From CAG-841 sp963656825 (GTDB lineage: Bacteria > Bacillota > Clostridia > Oscillospirales > CAG-272): a stretch of DNA of 6,001 nt. The notes below the pieces were generated by a model, which was given only the letters and a program-made list of their open reading frames with translations, ran no database searches and was not told where the DNA came from. The DNA is taken from contig CAVKJG010000065.1 in NCBI GenBank assembly GCA_963656825.1, forward strand, positions 1 to 6,001. Reading direction: 5' to 3'. A program made the translations under genes and the position numbers. This document shows, in pieces, positions 5,930-6,001 of this stretch; position 1 is the first letter of the stretch; each line of letters starts with the position of its first letter.

Positions 5930-5967
5930 TAACCGCCTATCTGGTCAGCAGGCGGTTATCTTTTTTT
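5930..5967 (+). terminator. terminator of the small RNA
   Basis: TAACCGCC (5930-5937) pairs with GGCGGTTA (5951-5958) with a 13-base loop, followed by TC and seven Ts (5961-5967). The rightward RNA would end here. The same hairpin contains the TAA stop codon of the leftward reading frame (complement of 5956-5958), so the terminator and the end of the toxin gene are interleaved. Confidence 0.85.
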
Positions 5968-6001
5968 ATCGTCATAGATTTTCACTACAAGCGATATGAG
6001 T
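5956..6001 (-). CDS. 3' end of a small membrane-toxin-like protein (partial)
   Basis: Only the last 14 codons and the stop are inside the window; the rest lies beyond the right edge. They read LISLVVKIYDDKKR, a hydrophobic stretch followed by a short charged, lysine-rich tail. This is how very short holin-like or Fst/TxpA-type toxins of Firmicutes end: one membrane helix followed by a polar tail that often finishes in KKK or KKR. The known members are about 25-40 residues and depolarise or disrupt the membrane when overproduced. Support comes mainly from the context: a promoter-driven RNA runs towards it on the other strand and overlaps its stop codon. Without the start codon and ribosome binding site the gene call stays tentative. 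It could be the end of some other small membrane protein or a chance open frame. Confidence 0.55.
   Translation of the reverse strand, partial: LISLVVKIYDDKKR

Larger units (their letters stand above)
5875..5967 (+). ncRNA. candidate type I antitoxin RNA, about 93 nt
   Basis: The start is inferred seven bases after the -10 box and the end from the T run. The RNA would have two stem-loops. The first pairs GAAGC (5882-5886) with GCTTC (5903-5907), and has an inner CCG/CGG stem (5890-5892 with 5897-5899) capped by a GCAA tetraloop of the GNRA type. The second is the terminator hairpin 5930-5958. They are joined by an unpaired A-rich linker with a TTAAAGTTAA sequence. Its 3' part is complementary to the stop codon and last codons of the leftward reading frame entering from the right edge. 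If leftward transcripts run to the first hairpin, nearly the whole RNA would be complementary to them. The function is inferred from layout, not from a known RNA family. Confidence 0.65.

Overview
The window looks like a chromosomal segment of a Clostridia-class Firmicute, probably an uncultured one known from an assembled genome. Four things point there: the gene order tlyA, nadK, argR, recN; strong AAAGGAGG-type ribosome binding sites; a T-box leader in front of an aminoacyl-tRNA synthetase gene; and a run of ten Ns typical of a scaffold join. All complete genes are on the + strand. The species cannot be named from this sequence.

Layout. Positions 1-373 hold no gene. They contain a T-rich stretch, a ten-G run, then a compound of nested inverted repeats (109-222) with an attached module (221-281) that looks like a dispersed intergenic repeat, then an extended -10 promoter. 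Positions 374-4239 are a tight operon: tlyA (S4 domain plus rRNA methyltransferase), nadK (NAD kinase, ATGA overlap with tlyA), argR (arginine repressor) and recN (SMC-like DNA repair ATPase). recN is interrupted on paper by ten Ns at 3638-3647. The reading frames on either side differ, but this is best explained by a wrongly sized assembly gap and not by a broken gene. Positions 4236-4534 are a tyrosine T-box riboswitch with its own promoter, whose -35 box overlaps the recN stop codon. It has a UAC specifier, an antiterminator and a terminator. It controls tyrS (4568-5791), which ends in a strong symmetrical terminator.

The last 160 bases are the most interesting part. A consensus promoter at 5840-5868 points right and drives about 90 bases of non-coding sequence with two hairpins, the second followed by a run of Ts. 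From the right edge, on the opposite strand, comes the last 14 codons of a small reading frame ending LISLVVKIYDDKKR. Its end looks like that of a small membrane (holin-like, Fst/TxpA-type) toxin, and its stop codon lies inside the antisense RNA terminator. Each strand has a hairpin followed by a U-rich tract at its distal end, which is the layout of a convergent type I toxin-antitoxin locus. Only its left half is visible.

How the genes work together: the operon combines ribosome modification, NADP supply, arginine control and recombination repair, a grouping conserved in Firmicutes more by history than by one pathway. tyrS is a separate unit that senses uncharged tRNA-Tyr. The repeat element and the candidate toxin-antitoxin locus are accessory elements flanking this core block.
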